Positions 11,949 through 12,588 of a stretch of 12,588 bases of DNA are shown here, in pieces (the stretch's first letter is position 1; the number at the start of each line of letters is the position of its first letter). This stretch comes from Syntrophus sp. (in: bacteria) (GTDB lineage: Bacteria; Desulfobacterota; Syntrophia; Syntrophales; UBA8958), in contig DMAT01000316.1 in the NCBI GenBank assembly GCA_003451635.1, forward strand, positions 1,142-13,729, read 5' to 3'. Under the pieces are notes generated by a model. That model was not told the DNA's origin and did no database searches. It saw nothing but the letters and a program-made list of their open reading frames with translations. The position numbers were made by a program, and so were the translations under genes.

Positions 11949-12588
11949 ATGACGTCCATTAAGCTATTTGTCGCGGGGACCGACACCGGCGTCGGTAAAA
12001 CGGTTCTGTCGCTCCTGCTCATGCAGTTCTTCTCCGAGCGGGGATTTTCACCCTTCTATCTCAAACCGGCGCAGACGGGATGCCGCGATCCCTACGCCCA
12101 GGACAGCGACGCCCGGTTCATTTACGGCCATGTAAAGGCCCTGGCGGGACAAGACCCTGGGGACTCTGTCATTTATTGCATGAAAACCCCCAAGGCCCCC
12201 TATTTTGCCGCCCGGGACGAGGCTATGGAGATTGATTTTGCAAAAATTCAGGCCGTTGTGGAAGGGAAAAGCGCCGTTTACTCGCCGTTGATCATCGAAG
12301 GGGCCGGGGGGCTTTTTGTCCCGGTCACGGAAAAGCTCATGGTCATCGACATGATCCAAATGACCGGGGCAAAACCGATCATCGCCGCCCGGGCGGGGTT
12401 GGGGACCATCAACCATACCCTCCTTACGGTTGACGCTCTGCGCCGCCGGGGAATGGAAACGGCAGGGATCATCCTTCTCGATGGAGGGAAGGAAGGCACC
12501 CCCCCGGATATGATCGCGGAAAACATCGAGGCCATAGAAAAAAGCTCAGGGATTAAAGTAGGAGGGGTCATCGGTAAGATCGACGATT
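11949..12588 (+). CDS. bioD: BioD, dethiobiotin synthetase (partial, cut by window end)
   Basis: The open frame runs from ATG 11949, one base after the bioF stop, to the window end (213 codons and still open). BioD closes the ureido ring of dethiobiotin from DAPA, CO2 and ATP. Seen: P-loop GTDTGVGKT (10-18), the KPAQTG segment with Lys39 where E. coli BioD has KPVASG, EGAGGLFVP with Glu117 (117-125), and ARAGLGTINHTLLT (147-160). GGAG at 11939-11942 serves as ribosome site. Only the last few residues should be missing, judged from the usual length of about 225. bioB is not in the window. Confidence 0.93.
   Translation, partial: MTSIKLFVAGTDTGVGKTVLSLLLMQFFSERGFSPFYLKPAQTGCRDPYAQDSDARFIYGHVKALAGQDPGDSVIYCMKTPKAPYFAARDEAMEIDFAKIQAVVEGKSAVYSPLIIEGAGGLFVPVTEKLMVIDMIQMTGAKPIIAARAGLGTINHTLLTVDALRRRGMETAGIILLDGGKEGTPPDMIAENIEAIEKSSGIKVGGVIGKIDD

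Noticed and set aside
1..12588. CRISPR arrays, insertion sequences, tRNA genes, toxin-antitoxin pairs
   Set aside because: No repeated units, transposase motifs, terminal repeats or cloverleaf sequences were seen. The RHH protein was considered as a ParD/CopG-like antitoxin, but there is no toxin partner and it leads a zinc operon.

Overview
This window looks like chromosomal housekeeping DNA from an anaerobic, moderately GC-rich bacterium, most likely a deltaproteobacterium (Desulfobacterota/Syntrophales-like). That is an inference from gene content: a histidine-type Thi4, an archaeal-style ThiN, an A-1-type zinc importer, a BirA-type biotin operator and a biotin operon carrying fatty-acid-synthesis-like genes. 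I see no mobile element, CRISPR array, tRNA or rRNA.

Layout. (1) 1-860, + strand: the tail of an unrecognised gene, then two small conserved genes of unknown function, ywbE-like (DUF2196) and yaiI/yqxD-like (DUF188). (2) 960-3794, + strand: a zinc-uptake operon. A promoter with a perfect 15-bp palindrome sits between its -35 and -10 elements. It drives a small ribbon-helix-helix protein with a cysteine-rich tail (a candidate metal sensor), then znuA, znuC and znuB. (3) 3925-5460, - strand: a thiamine operon, thiN then thi4, led by a TPP riboswitch and an intrinsic terminator. (4) 5500-5680: a divergent regulatory region with a BirA-like operator (TTGTCACCA-N15-GGTTGACAA). Its two halves cover candidate -35 boxes of the thiamine and biotin operons. 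(5) 5678 to the window end, + strand: a very compact biotin operon, bioA - hotdog 1 - SDR - ACP-like - nitroreductase - KAS - hotdog 2 - bioF - bioD (cut by the window end).

The main point of interest is the block 7066-10841 inside the biotin operon. Between bioA and bioF lie a carrier protein, a ketosynthase, a ketoreductase-like SDR, two hotdog-fold dehydratase-like proteins and an FMN nitroreductase-family protein that could act as the enoyl reductase. Together these are the activities of a complete small fatty-acid-synthase cycle, and no bioC, bioH, bioZ, bioI or bioW is in the window. The simplest reading is a dedicated route that builds the pimeloyl thioester for BioF. The two hotdog proteins look complementary: the first keeps the HFPG histidine but has His where FabZ has its catalytic Glu, and the second keeps the Glu but has lost the HFPG motif. 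They may therefore form one heteromeric dehydratase. I recall comparative-genomic reports of FAS-like genes in deltaproteobacterial bio operons, so the gene association may not be new. The split active site and the proposed enoyl-reductase role are inferences from reading the sequence.
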